64,000 nucleotides of DNA, from assembly GCA_963784195.1 (NCBI GenBank), contig CAWARA010000013.1, positions 62,001-126,000 of the forward strand, written 5' to 3'. Made by a program: the position numbers and the translations under genes. The DNA is from CAVQAH01 sp963784195. GTDB taxonomy: Bacteria; Acidobacteriota; Vicinamibacteria; Vicinamibacterales; 2-12-FULL-66-21. Within the stretch, counting starts at the first letter, position 1. Every line of letters starts with the position of its first letter. Below the pieces are notes generated by a model. The model made no database searches. It saw nothing but the letters and a program-made list of their open reading frames with translations, and was not told the origin of the DNA. This document shows, in pieces, positions 8,164 to 16,955 of the stretch.

Positions 8164-10753
8164 ACTGCAGCGTCAGAGCCGGATTGATCCGCGCCGCCCG
8201 GCGCGCCGGCAGGATGGCCGCAAAGGTTGTCACGGCACCAACGATTGTGGCCGCAGCCAGAAGCGTCGGCGCGTCGAACGGTTGCAGATCGTACAGGAGC
8301 GGCTGCAGCTTGTGCGCAAAGACCGAGGCGACCGCCACACCGGCGGCAGCTCCTGCCACGATCGCCGGCACGTATTGTCCGAAGATCATCCGAAGGATCG
8401 CGCGAGGCGTGGCGCCGAGCGCCATGCGGACGCCGATCTCCCGCGTCCGCGCGGACGTCGTGTAGCTGACGACGCCGTAGAGCCCGAGTGAGGCGAGCGC
8501 GACCGCCAGCGCGGCGAACACGGCTGCCAGCGTGGCGAGCAGCCGCTCGACCTGCACCTGATCCTCGATCTGTTGCCGCATCGTGCCCGTCCGGAACAAT
8601 GTCACCCCGGAATCGATCGACGCAATGGCCGCCTTGACGTCGCGCAGCGCCGCCTCCGGCGACTGTCTGGCGCGCACGTGCAGTGTAAGTTGACTGACGT
8701 TCGTCAGCTGCGCGTATGGGATGTACCAGAACGCGATCTCGGCATCACGCACGTTCGCGATCTTGCTGTCGCGCGTCACGCCGACGATCGTGTGTCTCGC
8801 GGGGCCTCGGGACCCGCCCGGCCCGATGCGCCGCCCGAGCGCCGGGCCTTCGCCAAGGTAGCGGCGGACGAATGTTTCATTGACAATCGCCACCGGCTCG
8901 CTCGTGGCGGTGTCCGCGGCGGTGAAATCGCGTCCTTCCTTCAGCGGCAGGCCCGTGGTGCGGAAGAATCCGGGTCCGACGGCGTTGCGCGTGGGTCCGG
9001 GCCGGTCGTCACGCTGGCCGTTGTCGAGCACGAGCCCGCTTCCCCACATGTTTCCGTCAAGGAGCGGCATCACACCGAAGGCTGCCGATTCGACCGTTGG
9101 CAGGGCCGAGACGCGCTCGAGGACATCGGCGTAGAACCCCCGCACGTTCTCGCGGCTGTACCCGGCGAGAATGGGGTTCATCGAGACCAGTGCCAGCTGC
9201 TCGGCCTGAAAGCCAAAACCTGCATGACGGAGGTTGAAGAGCGTGCGCGCGAAGAGGCCAGCGCCGATCAGGAGTGCGAGCGAGAGGGCGATCTGGCCGG
9301 CCACGAGGGCCGAGCGTGCTATCGAGCGCCGGCCTGTGACCTGCGACGTGCCGATCTTCAGCGCGCCAACGAGATCCACTTTCGCCGACGACCATGCCGG
9401 CGCCAGGCCGCATAGCATGCCGGTGAGGAACGTGACCAGCGTGGCGAAGCCGAGCACTCGGAAGTCGGTCGGAATCCTGATATCGGATGGCACGTCGGCG
9501 AGTCTCGCCATGACGTCGACGCACCAGCCCGACAGCAGCAATCCCAGCGCGCCGCCTGCGGTCGCAAGAATCAGGGTCTCGACGAGAAGCTGACGAACGA
9601 TGCGCAGCCGGCCCGCGCCGAGCGCGAGTCGCAGCGACATCTCGCGCTGGCGCGCCGTCGAGCGGGCGAGCATCAGGTTGCCCACGTTCACGCAGACGAG
9701 CCCGAGCACGATCGCGACGAGGACAGTGAGGATGACGAGCGCCAGCGAAAAGCGTTTGCGTATCGTCGGCCGTCCGCCGCTGCCATCGAGCACCTCGAGA
9801 CGTTCGGGCGAGTCCTTCTGACCGGGGAACTGCGCGCGGAACGAATCGTAGCGTCGGTCGAGCGCATCTGCGGCCTGCGCGCGCGTAATTCCCGGCTGCA
9901 GGCGTCCCATGATCTGGAGCCACCAGTAGTCCGAGCTGTCCAGGCGCGACGCGCTTCCGTGCATCTCCGCCTGCAGTGTGATCGGCACACGGACACTCGG
10001 CAGCGCTCCAGGCTCGATGCCGTGGAATGACGGAGGTGTCACGCCGATGATGGTGACCGGGAGACGATTCAGCCGGATGGAACGGCCGATCACGTGCGGG
10101 TCTCCGCCGAAGCGCCGGTGCCAGTAGCCGTGGCTGATGACCGCGACGCGGTTGACCCCCGCGCGCTCGTCGTTGTCGGTAAACAGCCGGCCGAGATGCG
10201 GCTGTACGCCAAGCACCTCGAAGTAGTTGCCCGACACCAGCTCGCCTTCGATTTGCTCTGGTGGTCCGTCTGCTTCCAGACTGGGCGCCATGCTTGCGCT
10301 GGCGAGCACGCCCGACAGCGCCTCGTTCGCCTGACGGAGATCGCGATAGAACGGATAGGGAAAGGACGAGCCGACTCCGGACTGATCCGAGGAGACCGCA
10401 AGCAGAATCAGCGACTCGGGGTCCCGCACCGGCAACGGCTTGAGAAGAACGCTGTTGACCAGGCTGAAGATGGCCGTGTTGGCGCCGATGCCGATGGCCA
10501 TCGACAGGACGGCGGCGGCCGCGAATCCTGGCGACTGCATCATCATCCGGAGTCCGTATCGCAGGTCGGCTTTGATCCCGTCGATCCAACCTACGCCACG
10601 TACTTCGCGCCCCTGTTCTTTCCAGCGCAGTGGATCGCCAAACTCCTCTATCGCACGCCGGCGAGCCTCGGCTGGTGCCAGGCCGGAGGCGACAAGGTCA
10701 TCGGTCCTCGCGTCGAGATGAAACCGGAGCTCGGCGTCCATCTCGCGCTCCAT
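8162..10753 (-). CDS. ADOP-family ABC transporter permease (MacB/FtsX type)
   Basis: The 863-residue membrane protein starts with the ADOP helical extension (MEREMDAELRFHLDARTDDL) followed by DLRYGLRMM, a first membrane helix near 74-98 (AAAAVLSMAIGIGANTAIFSLVN), a periplasmic MacB core, two FtsX-type blocks (about 330-450 and 740-850) and a C-terminus rich in PARRAARINPALTLQ. It has no ATPase partner nearby. The PadR gene lies immediately upstream on the same strand with about 60 bases between; this PadR-permease pairing is characteristic of acidobacterial ADOP loci. Similar codons continue upstream of 10753 to about 10810 without an ATG, so the real start may be a few residues earlier at a non-ATG codon. 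Confidence 0.88.
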   Translation of the reverse strand: MEREMDAELRFHLDARTDDLVASGLAPAEARRRAIEEFGDPLRWKEQGREVRGVGWIDGIKADLRYGLRMMMQSPGFAAAAVLSMAIGIGANTAIFSLVNSVLLKPLPVRDPESLILLAVSSDQSGVGSSFPYPFYRDLRQANEALSGVLASASMAPSLEADGPPEQIEGELVSGNYFEVLGVQPHLGRLFTDNDERAGVNRVAVISHGYWHRRFGGDPHVIGRSIRLNRLPVTIIGVTPPSFHGIEPGALPSVRVPITLQAEMHGSASRLDSSDYWWLQIMGRLQPGITRAQAADALDRRYDSFRAQFPGQKDSPERLEVLDGSGGRPTIRKRFSLALVILTVLVAIVLGLVCVNVGNLMLARSTARQREMSLRLALGAGRLRIVRQLLVETLILATAGGALGLLLSGWCVDVMARLADVPSDIRIPTDFRVLGFATLVTFLTGMLCGLAPAWSSAKVDLVGALKIGTSQVTGRRSIARSALVAGQIALSLALLIGAGLFARTLFNLRHAGFGFQAEQLALVSMNPILAGYSRENVRGFYADVLERVSALPTVESAAFGVMPLLDGNMWGSGLVLDNGQRDDRPGPTRNAVGPGFFRTTGLPLKEGRDFTAADTATSEPVAIVNETFVRRYLGEGPALGRRIGPGGSRGPARHTIVGVTRDSKIANVRDAEIAFWYIPYAQLTNVSQLTLHVRARQSPEAALRDVKAAIASIDSGVTLFRTGTMRQQIEDQVQVERLLATLAAVFAALAVALASLGLYGVVSYTTSARTREIGVRMALGATPRAILRMIFGQYVPAIVAGAAAGVAVASVFAHKLQPLLYDLQPFDAPTLLAAATIVGAVTTFAAILPARRAARINPALTLQ

Positions 10754-10815
10754 CCGCGATCGCCACAGGAGCGTGCGCAGTAACGACCGAAGGCGGGAGA
10801 GGGCGTCATATGGCC

Positions 10816-11157
10816 TCAGATATCCCCGGGCGACGCGTCGAGCACCAGCGCCATCGCCTCGGAGAAGCGCTTCCAGTACGCCTGCTCGTCGGTCATGCGC
10901 CGGCGGCCCGCCGCCGTCAACTTGTAGTACTTCGCCTTGCGCCGGTTCTCAGACTCGCCCCATTCGGAGGTGATGAGCCCCTGGTGCTCGAGCCGGTAGA
11001 GCGCCGGATAGAGCGATCCCTGTTGAATTCGCAGCTTGTCGCGGGAAATCTGCTGAATCCGCAGCAGCACGCCGTAGCCGTGAAGCGGGCCGAGCGACAC
11101 CGCCTTGAGGATGAGCAGGTCCAGTGTTCCCTGCAGCAGTTCGGTCGTCGTCGCCAC
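10816..11157 (-). CDS. PadR-family transcriptional regulator
   Basis: The 113-residue protein is a compact winged-helix PadR regulator: LLQGTLDLLILKAVSLGPLHGYGV at the N-terminus, the wing QGSLYPALYRLEHQGLI near 46-62 and the RRKAKYYKLTAAGRRRM block near 72-88. PadR proteins repress neighbouring transporter genes until a ligand binds. GTG at 11157 (or 11163) is chosen because a TAGGAG ribosome site lies just upstream and because family proteins start here; the frame stays open far upstream without homology. It is followed on the same strand by the ADOP permease, which it probably controls. Confidence 0.9.
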   Translation of the reverse strand: MATTTELLQGTLDLLILKAVSLGPLHGYGVLLRIQQISRDKLRIQQGSLYPALYRLEHQGLITSEWGESENRRKAKYYKLTAAGRRRMTDEQAYWKRFSEAMALVLDASPGDI

Positions 11158-11161
11158 CCGC

Positions 11162-11186
11162 ACTCTCCTAGATTGACATAGAGAGT
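11162..11186. promoter_or_regulatory. Imperfect dyad before padR, possible autoregulatory operator
   Basis: ACTCTCCTA at 11162-11170 is mirrored by TAGAGAGT at 11179-11186, and the dyad overlaps the ribosome site and presumed promoter of the PadR gene. PadR proteins bind dyads of this size near their own start. Direct proof is lacking. Confidence 0.4.
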
Positions 11187-11201
11187 AGCACAACTCCCTC
11201 C

Positions 11202-11280
11202 CCAAGAAGCCACCACGAACGACGGCAGATAACCTTCGTGGTGAACCTTCATGGTGAACCCCCGTCATGAACGCGGGGTG
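11202..11280. repeat. Family C repeat (TGAACCCCCGT type), copy 1
   Basis: The stretch holds CCACCACGAACG, then GTGGTGAACC, ATGGTGAACCCCCGTC and ATGAACGCGGGGTGTCC. The TGAACCCCCGT unit is the same as in the tandem array at 32956-33033 and in 63134-63250. Confidence 0.6.
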
Positions 11281-11303
11281 TCCGTTCGGCAGATCGTTCG
11301 CTT

Positions 11304-11687
11304 CTAGCGGAACCTGAGAATAGCGTAAAGCAGGACGACCAACAGACTGAGCAACGCAGGCATCGACGCCAGCGCGACGCTCGCGACGAGCCGTTGCTCG
11401 CTGGCGTCGTCCCGCCCCCACCTCCACGCCAGCAGCGCAGCGCCCGCGACCGCGAGGCCGGCGCTCACCAAGAGGCCAGCGTTGCTTGTCCAGCGGCTCC
11501 ACGAACGACTCTGGGGGTCGACGGACTGGAACGCGATGGCGGCAGGCACCGCAAACGTCATCAGAACCGGCAGCGGCGACACGCACAGGTACGCACGTTC
11601 AGGCAGTGTCAGCGGGTGCGTGCGCCCCTGGCTGATGAGGATTACGCCGAGGAGTCCGACGGCTACAAGGACGATCACAGCAATCAT
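11304..11687 (-). CDS. Small four-helix membrane protein of unknown function
   Basis: The 127-residue protein shows four hydrophobic segments: about 2-20 (AVIVLVAVGLLGVILI), 33-53, 69-88 and 103-124, with a short charged loop WRWGRDDASEQR before the last. No catalytic motif is visible and no family is recognised. It stands alone between the PadR gene and the divergent DUF305 gene. The ATG at 11687 puts the first helix at the N-terminus, as in typical small inner-membrane proteins. Confidence 0.6.
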   Translation of the reverse strand: MIAVIVLVAVGLLGVILISQGRTHPLTLPERAYLCVSPLPVLMTFAVPAAIAFQSVDPQSRSWSRWTSNAGLLVSAGLAVAGAALLAWRWGRDDASEQRLVASVALASMPALLSLLVVLLYAILRFR

Positions 11688-11821
11688 GGCAGGCGTTCCG
11701 GGGCGAGACCCATCCTCTTGCGCGGCATTCTAGCCGAATCCTTGCGACCGCCCAGCCCCCCACTTTCCTTACACCGTCCGAATGTCTTAACATCTCGCAA
11801 CCCTCATATATGGTGCGAGAC

Positions 11822-12466
11822 ATGAAACGCCGACTATTCGTGGCAGGGTTGCTCATCCTGGTGGCCAGTATTCGTGCCATCGGGATAGTGGCCGTAGAAC
11901 CGCAAGGGCCTCAGACCGACCCCAAGCCCAGACCCGATCTCGTGCGCGCGCCCTACAGCCAGGCGGACATCGACTTCATGTCCGGCATGATTCCCCATCA
12001 CGCCCAGGCGGTACTGATTGCCGGGTGGGCGGAGTCTCACGGCGCCCGGCCCGAGGTGCTGGTCCTGTGCCAGCGGATGGTCGTCGGCCAGCGCGACGAG
12101 ATCGAGTTCATGCGCACCTGGCTGCGCGATCGGGGCGAGACGGTGCCCGATGCCAACGCCACACACCACCGGATGAAGATGAACGGCGTGGAGCACGACA
12201 TGCTCATGCCGGGCATGCTCTCGCCTGCCGAGCTCGCGCAGCTCGACAAGGCGCGGAACACCGAGTGGGACCGGCTCTTCCTGACATTCATGATTCGCCA
12301 TCACGAGGGTGCGCTCAAGATGGTCGACGATCTCTTCGAGGCCTTCGGCGCCCTGCAGGACGAAGACATCTACAAGTTCGCTTCCGATATGTACGCCGAC
12401 CAGACGATCGAGATCGAGCGCATGCACAAGATGCTCGACGGCTCGCAGAAGGGCGGCTCGAAATAA
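11822..12466 (+). CDS. Exported DUF305 family protein
   Basis: The protein of about 214 residues has a signal-anchor-like N-terminus (MKRRLFVAGLLILVASIRAIG) and two copies of the DUF305 helical motif: DIDFMSGMIPHHAQAVLIA and LFLTFMIRHHEGALKMVDD. The paired HH and conserved Met residues suggest a ferritin-like helical bundle that may bind metal, often copper; function is not established. The ATG at 11822 is preferred over the one at 11810 because a positive n-region MKRR then starts the signal. It stands alone; no copper gene lies beside it. Confidence 0.8.
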   Translation: MKRRLFVAGLLILVASIRAIGIVAVEPQGPQTDPKPRPDLVRAPYSQADIDFMSGMIPHHAQAVLIAGWAESHGARPEVLVLCQRMVVGQRDEIEFMRTWLRDRGETVPDANATHHRMKMNGVEHDMLMPGMLSPAELAQLDKARNTEWDRLFLTFMIRHHEGALKMVDDLFEAFGALQDEDIYKFASDMYADQTIEIERMHKMLDGSQKGGSK

Positions 12467-12499
12467 AATCCTGGTTCTTTACTTAGAGCGGATATAACG

Positions 12500-12598
12500 G
12501 GTAGGCGCGCCAACGGCGCGCCCCGCCGGAGCGGAGCGGGGCGAAGGGCCCCCGCGAGCGACGGCGATAGGGGGTCCGGGGGACGAAGTCCCCCGGAC
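12500..12598. repeat. GC-rich hairpin cluster upstream of the LVIVD protein gene
   Basis: GGCGCGCC occurs twice in direct succession at 12504-12511 and 12515-12522, and GTCCGGGGGAC at 12574-12584 pairs perfectly with 12588-12598 around a GAA loop. No T-run follows on the plus strand, so it is not a clear terminator of the DUF305 gene; it may be a repetitive palindrome or a 5' leader structure for the next gene. Confidence 0.55.
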
Positions 12599-12621
12599 TA
12601 GAAAAGACGAACGGAGTCCAC

Positions 12622-14688
12622 ATGGAATCGCTGGTCTTCACCACGCTTGCCGTAGGAATGCTGACCGTCGCGTGCGCGCCGAAGTCGCCGCCCGCAGCGT
12701 CGCCGCCCGCCCCGAATCCGCCGGCTGCAGCGCCGGCGCCAGCACCTGCGCCACCGGCCGCTGCGACGCCGGCACCCGCGGCGCCTGCGCCCGCGCCTGC
12801 TCCGGCGACGCCACCGGCGACGGAGCCGGCGGGTGGCGGAGCCGGCCGAGGCGGCCGTGGGAATCCGCCACCTCCGCCACCACCGCCGCCGAGTGTCATG
12901 CCGGCGCCGGTGAAGCCGATCGTGTCAGCGACGACACCGACTCCGGATCCGCGCGTCGGTCTTGCGGCGGGCCGATGGGATGCGGCGCAGGCGGCCTGGA
13001 ATATTCGCCTCGTGTCGACCACGCCGCCGACCGAGAAGTTCCTCGGCGTCACCAATTCCGATCTCGCCTTCACCGGGAAGTACACCATCCAGGGCAACTA
13101 CAACGGATTCCAGGTCTTCGATGTGTCGAACCCTGCGAAGCCCACGCTGGTGATGACCTACGTGTGCCCCGCGTCGCAGAGCGACGTGTCGGTTTACAAG
13201 AACCTGCTGTTCGTCTCGGGCGAAGGGCAGACCGGCCGTCTCGACTGCGGTATCCAGGGCGTGCCCGAGCCCGTCAGCAAGGACCGTCTGCGCGGCATCC
13301 GCATCTTCGACATCTCGAACATCGCCAGCCCGAAGTACGTGGCCAACGTGCAGACCTGCCGCGGGTCCCATACCCACACGGTCGTGACGGATCCGAAGGA
13401 CAAGGAAAACGTCTACATCTATGTTTCCGGCTCGTCGCGTGTTCGTTCGCCTGACGAGCTGCCGGGTTGCACCGACGGCCCGATCGAGGATCCGAACAGC
13501 GCGCGTTTCCGCCTCGAAGTGATCAAGGTCCCGATCGCCGCGCCGCAGAACGCGGCCATCGTCAGCCACCCGCGCATCTTCTACGGCCTCGCGCCGCCGC
13601 CTCGACGCGTCGAGCCCGGTCGTGGCGGTAACGCCAACAACGCCGCCGGAGCCGGTGCGGGGGCGGGTGCTGGCGCAGGTGCTGCTGCCGGTGCCGGTGC
13701 TGGCGCGGCAGAGGGCAGAGGCGGCGGCCGCGGAGCCGATCCGAACGCCCGCAACTCCGGACCGAACCAGTGCCACGACATCACGGTCTATCCGGAGATC
13801 GGCCTCGCGGGCGGCGCCTGCGGCGGATACGGACTGCTCCTCGACATCAGCGACGTTGTGAACCCGAAGCGAATCGACCAGGCCGCGGACATCAACATGT
13901 CCTTCTGGCACTCCGCGACGTTCAGCAACGACGGCTCCAAGGTCCTCTTCACCGACGAGTGGGGTGGCGGTTCGCAGCCGCGCTGCCGCGACACGGACAA
14001 GCCCGAGTGGGGCGCCAACGCGCTCTTCACGATCGAGAACCGGAAGATGAACTTCAAGAGCTACTACAAGATACCGGCACCGCAGACATCGCTCGAGAAC
14101 TGCGTGGCACACAACGGATCGCTCCTGCCGATCCCCGGCCGCGAAGTCATGGTCCAGGGCTGGTATCAGGGCGGCATCTCGGTGTTCGACTGGACGGACA
14201 CGTCGAAGCCGAAGGAAATCGCCTATTTCGACCGCGGTCCGGTGGATTCGACCCGGATGATCAGCGGCGGCTCGTGGTCGGTCTACTGGTACAACGGCCT
14301 GATCGTCAGCTCCGAGATCGCGCGCGGTCTCGATATCTACGAGCTGCTTCCGAGCGGATTGATCTCTCAGAACGAAATCGATGCCGCCAAGACCGTCCAG
14401 TGGGATTACCTCAACGCGCAGGAGCAGCGAAAGATAGTCTGGCCGCCGAGCTTCGCCAAGGCTCGGGCCTTTCTGGATCAGCTCGAGCGCGACAACGGTC
14501 TGGCTGCGGCGAGCATCAGCTCGGCGCGTTCGGAACTGGCGAGCGCAGAGAAGCTCTCGGGACAGCAGCGGCAGCAGGCGCTTCAGAAGCTTGCGTCGCA
14601 GCTGAGCAAGGACGCATCAGCGGCAGCGGGCCAGGCCAAGGTCAAGATGCTGACCGATGCCGTGACCGAGCTCGCAACTGCCCGGTAA
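12622..14688 (+). CDS. LVIVD-repeat beta-propeller lipoprotein with Ala/Pro- and Ala/Gly-rich linkers
   Basis: The 688-residue protein begins with a lipoprotein signal (LAVGMLTVAC, lipid Cys at residue 18), then about 75 residues almost only of Ala and Pro. The body shows LVIVD-type propeller blades such as GNYNGFQVFDVSNPAKPTLV, LRGIRIFDISNIASPKYVAN, GLLLDISDVVNPKRID and GGISVFDWTDTSKPKEIA, and motifs CRGSHTHTV and CHDITVYPE. A second low-complexity insert of alternating Ala and Gly lies near 340-370. The C-terminus (about 600-688) is helical and may pack against another protein. It is probably surface-attached; the ligand is unknown. Similar large propeller proteins are common in acidobacteria. 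A strong hairpin follows the stop. Confidence 0.78.
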   Translation: MESLVFTTLAVGMLTVACAPKSPPAASPPAPNPPAAAPAPAPAPPAAATPAPAAPAPAPAPATPPATEPAGGGAGRGGRGNPPPPPPPPPSVMPAPVKPIVSATTPTPDPRVGLAAGRWDAAQAAWNIRLVSTTPPTEKFLGVTNSDLAFTGKYTIQGNYNGFQVFDVSNPAKPTLVMTYVCPASQSDVSVYKNLLFVSGEGQTGRLDCGIQGVPEPVSKDRLRGIRIFDISNIASPKYVANVQTCRGSHTHTVVTDPKDKENVYIYVSGSSRVRSPDELPGCTDGPIEDPNSARFRLEVIKVPIAAPQNAAIVSHPRIFYGLAPPPRRVEPGRGGNANNAAGAGAGAGAGAGAAAGAGAGAAEGRGGGRGADPNARNSGPNQCHDITVYPEIGLAGGACGGYGLLLDISDVVNPKRIDQAADINMSFWHSATFSNDGSKVLFTDEWGGGSQPRCRDTDKPEWGANALFTIENRKMNFKSYYKIPAPQTSLENCVAHNGSLLPIPGREVMVQGWYQGGISVFDWTDTSKPKEIAYFDRGPVDSTRMISGGSWSVYWYNGLIVSSEIARGLDIYELLPSGLISQNEIDAAKTVQWDYLNAQEQRKIVWPPSFAKARAFLDQLERDNGLAAASISSARSELASAEKLSGQQRQQALQKLASQLSKDASAAAGQAKVKMLTDAVTELATAR

Positions 14689-14700
14689 GTGACTCGATTG

Positions 14701-14725
14701 GGGGCGCGCCGTATGGGCGCGCCCC
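14701..14725 (+). terminator. Rho-independent terminator after the LVIVD protein gene
   Basis: GGGGCGCGCC at 14701-14710 pairs perfectly with GGCGCGCCCC at 14716-14725 across a five-base loop, followed by TCTCTTCATTCCTTT. It lies 13 bases after the stop codon. Confidence 0.7.
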
Positions 14726-14819
14726 TCTCTTCATTCCTTTCCTCCTTCAGCCCTTCATCCCAGGCCGCCCGCAGATTGGTCCGCCCCCTCCAGGGCCATG
14801 TGCCGGTATCCTGAACGGC

Positions 14820-15935
14820 ATGCGCCTGAAACCCTTTCTTCTCGACCAGTGGTTGTCCCGCCACGCCTCCTCGTCAATCGAGTACAACCTGGGCGGCAGC
14901 ACGGGCCCGCGCTGGACGCTCGATGAACTGCTCCGGCTCACGGGAAATGACGCCCGTCAGCGTCTGCTCGAGTCCGGCGTCGTGTACGGCTTGTCCGCCG
15001 GCAGCGAGGGCCTTCGAGAGGGTATTGCCGCGATGCGTCAGGTTCCCTCGTCGCACGTGCTCATCGTCGCCGGTGGATCCGAGGCGTTGCTCCTGCTGAT
15101 GTTCCTCGCGGCGGATCCGGGCGCCAACGTCATCGTTCCGTTTCCCGGGTTTCCTCCGTATCACGCGTTGCCAGAATCGATGGGGCTCGAGGTTCGCCAG
15201 TATCACGTCAGACGCGAGAACGGCTTCCGTGTCGATCTCGATGAGGTCAAGCGTCTCGCGGACGCAAACACGAAACTGATTCTCGTGAACTCGCCGCACA
15301 ATCCGACTGGCGGAACATTGTCCGACGACGAGATGCGCGACCTGCACGACTTCGCAGCGGCGCGGCGGATCCAGTTCGTGTCCGACGAGGTGTTCCACCC
15401 GATTTATCACGGGCGCCCGTCAGCGTCGGCAGCGCGGCTCCCGCACGCCACGGTCCTCGGTGACTTCTCGAAGGCGTTTGCGCTGTCGGGTCTTCGTCTG
15501 GGATGGATCATCGAGCCGGACGAGGAACGCCGCGAGGAATACCTCAACATGCGGGAGTATTTCAGCATCTCGAACACGACCATCGGCGAGTTCTTTGCCG
15601 AGATTGCTGTTGCGCATCGCGATATCGTCCTCGGCCGCACGCAGGAGGTCGCGTCAACGAATCTGCGCGAGGTGGAGCGTCTCGTGGGCGAGCATGGAGA
15701 TCTGCTCGAATGGACTCGCCCGGAGGGCGGGATGACGGCGTTCGTTCGCGTGCGCGGCGGGAACGGGCGCGAGTTCTGCGAGGGCGCCGTCGGTCACGGT
15801 CTCTTGCTGACGCCAGGCGACTGTTTTGGCGTTCCCGATCACGTCCGTCTCGGCTTTGGCGTCGGTCCCGAGTGGTACCCGAAAGCCATGGAACGGCTCG
15901 CGAGTTTCCTCCAAAGCTGGAAAGCCGCCGTGTGA
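14820..15935 (+). CDS. PLP-dependent aminotransferase class I/II
   Basis: The 371-residue fold-type I enzyme shows the expected motifs: HNPTGG at 160-165, SDEVFHPIYH with the pyridine-N aspartate at 189, and the Schiff-base lysine Lys218 in GDFSKAFALSGLRLGW. The phosphate-binding part lies near GGSEALLLL (85-93). Enzymes of this type move amino groups from amino acids to keto acids; the N-terminal MRLKPFLLDQWL and short length suggest a small-substrate, MalY/capreomycidine-synthase-like member, which is only a guess. The ATG at 14820 is chosen because the long upstream frame is antisense-free shadow of the previous gene. Its GTGA overlap with the methyltransferase indicates coupled translation. 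Confidence 0.85.
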   Translation: MRLKPFLLDQWLSRHASSSIEYNLGGSTGPRWTLDELLRLTGNDARQRLLESGVVYGLSAGSEGLREGIAAMRQVPSSHVLIVAGGSEALLLLMFLAADPGANVIVPFPGFPPYHALPESMGLEVRQYHVRRENGFRVDLDEVKRLADANTKLILVNSPHNPTGGTLSDDEMRDLHDFAAARRIQFVSDEVFHPIYHGRPSASAARLPHATVLGDFSKAFALSGLRLGWIIEPDEERREEYLNMREYFSISNTTIGEFFAEIAVAHRDIVLGRTQEVASTNLREVERLVGEHGDLLEWTRPEGGMTAFVRVRGGNGREFCEGAVGHGLLLTPGDCFGVPDHVRLGFGVGPEWYPKAMERLASFLQSWKAAV

Positions 15936-16726
15936 CCACCCGCGAGTCCATCGACGCGGCGACGGCCTACGAACGGCTCTTCGTTCCCGCCGAGTTCCAG
16001 CAGTGGGCACCGAGGGTCGCTGGAGCCGCGCGCGTCGGGCCAGGTCACCGAGTACTCGATGTGGCGTGCGGCACCGGCGTACTGAGCAGGGAAGTCGCGG
16101 CGCGTGCGGGGCCCTCCGGGTTCGTCACGGGGTTCGATCTGGATCCAGGCATGTTGGCGATCGCCTCGCGCGTCTCCCCGGGTATCCGGTGGTGCCGTGG
16201 AAGCGCCGAGTCGTTGCCATTCACGAACGCGGCGTTCGATTCAGTCGTCAGCCAGTTTGGACTGATGTTCTTTCCGGACCGTCTGCAGGCGCTTCGCGAG
16301 ATGCTGCGCGTCGCGGCCCCCGGGGGCTGCCTCGCTGTTGCCGTGTGGGACACGCTCGAGCGCACGCCCGCATACCTCGCGCTCGTTGGACTGCTCGATC
16401 GATTCGCCGAAGGGCAGGTTTCTAACGCGCTGCGCGCGCCGTTCGCGCTTGGCGATCCTCAAACGCTCGCGGACCTCTTTGATGCTGCAGGCATGCCTGC
16501 GGCGACGATCGCCACGGTCGTGGGCACCGGCAGGTTTCCCGATATTCGCGCGATGGTCGAAGCCGAGTTGAAAGGATGGATGCCAGTCGTCGGCATCAAT
16601 CTCTCGCAGGACGATATCGACAGGCTCGTCGACCAGGCGCAGGCCGCTCTCGAACCCTTTACCATGCCCGACGGAACCGTTCGCTTCGATTCACCCGCGC
16701 ATATCGTGACATTCGATCTTCTCTGA
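15932..16726 (+). CDS. Class I SAM-dependent methyltransferase
   Basis: The 264-residue protein has the class I methyltransferase motifs: VLDVACGTGVLSREVA (motif I, about 43-58), GFDLDPGMLAIA (motif II), GSAESLPFTNAAFDSVVSQFGLMFFPD (motifs III-IV) and LREMLRVAAPGGCLAVAVW (motif V/VI). It resembles UbiE/COQ5-like methyltransferases, but the substrate cannot be read. The start GTG at 15932 overlaps the aminotransferase stop by four bases, so the two are one operon and may act on one small molecule. Confidence 0.86.
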   Translation: MTTRESIDAATAYERLFVPAEFQQWAPRVAGAARVGPGHRVLDVACGTGVLSREVAARAGPSGFVTGFDLDPGMLAIASRVSPGIRWCRGSAESLPFTNAAFDSVVSQFGLMFFPDRLQALREMLRVAAPGGCLAVAVWDTLERTPAYLALVGLLDRFAEGQVSNALRAPFALGDPQTLADLFDAAGMPAATIATVVGTGRFPDIRAMVEAELKGWMPVVGINLSQDDIDRLVDQAQAALEPFTMPDGTVRFDSPAHIVTFDLL

Positions 16727-16943
16727 CGGATGCCGCGGATTTCCGGTGCTGATCATCGGCACCGTGATCCTGCTCGTCAGCTGGTTTCGAGGACGCGGAT
16801 ACGGGCTCATCGCGCCGCAAAATTGTAATCGCCGTAATGGATCAGCTGGCACGGCCGACGCTTGCCAGCACAACGCTTCCCATACTAGTGTTCGTCCTCC
16901 GATGTTCGTTCTCCAGCGATGCCAAGTCGTCGGATGACGACCT
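16727..16943. other. Intergenic stretch with a short membrane-helix-like fragment
   Basis: A frame near 16747-16815 reads VLIIGTVILLVSWFRGRGYG, which could be the tail of a lost membrane protein, but there is no start signal or homology I can name. Nothing else is visible. Confidence 0.25.
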
Positions 16944-16955
16944 ATGGGCACGGCC

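Noticed and set aside
9057..10589. 510-codon minus-strand frame inside the permease
   Set aside because: Alternate-frame shadow of the ADOP permease; composition typical of GC-rich off-frame reading.
12574..12598. Rho-independent terminator of the DUF305 gene
   Set aside because: The hairpin is perfect but no T-run follows on the plus strand and it lies more than 100 bases after the stop.
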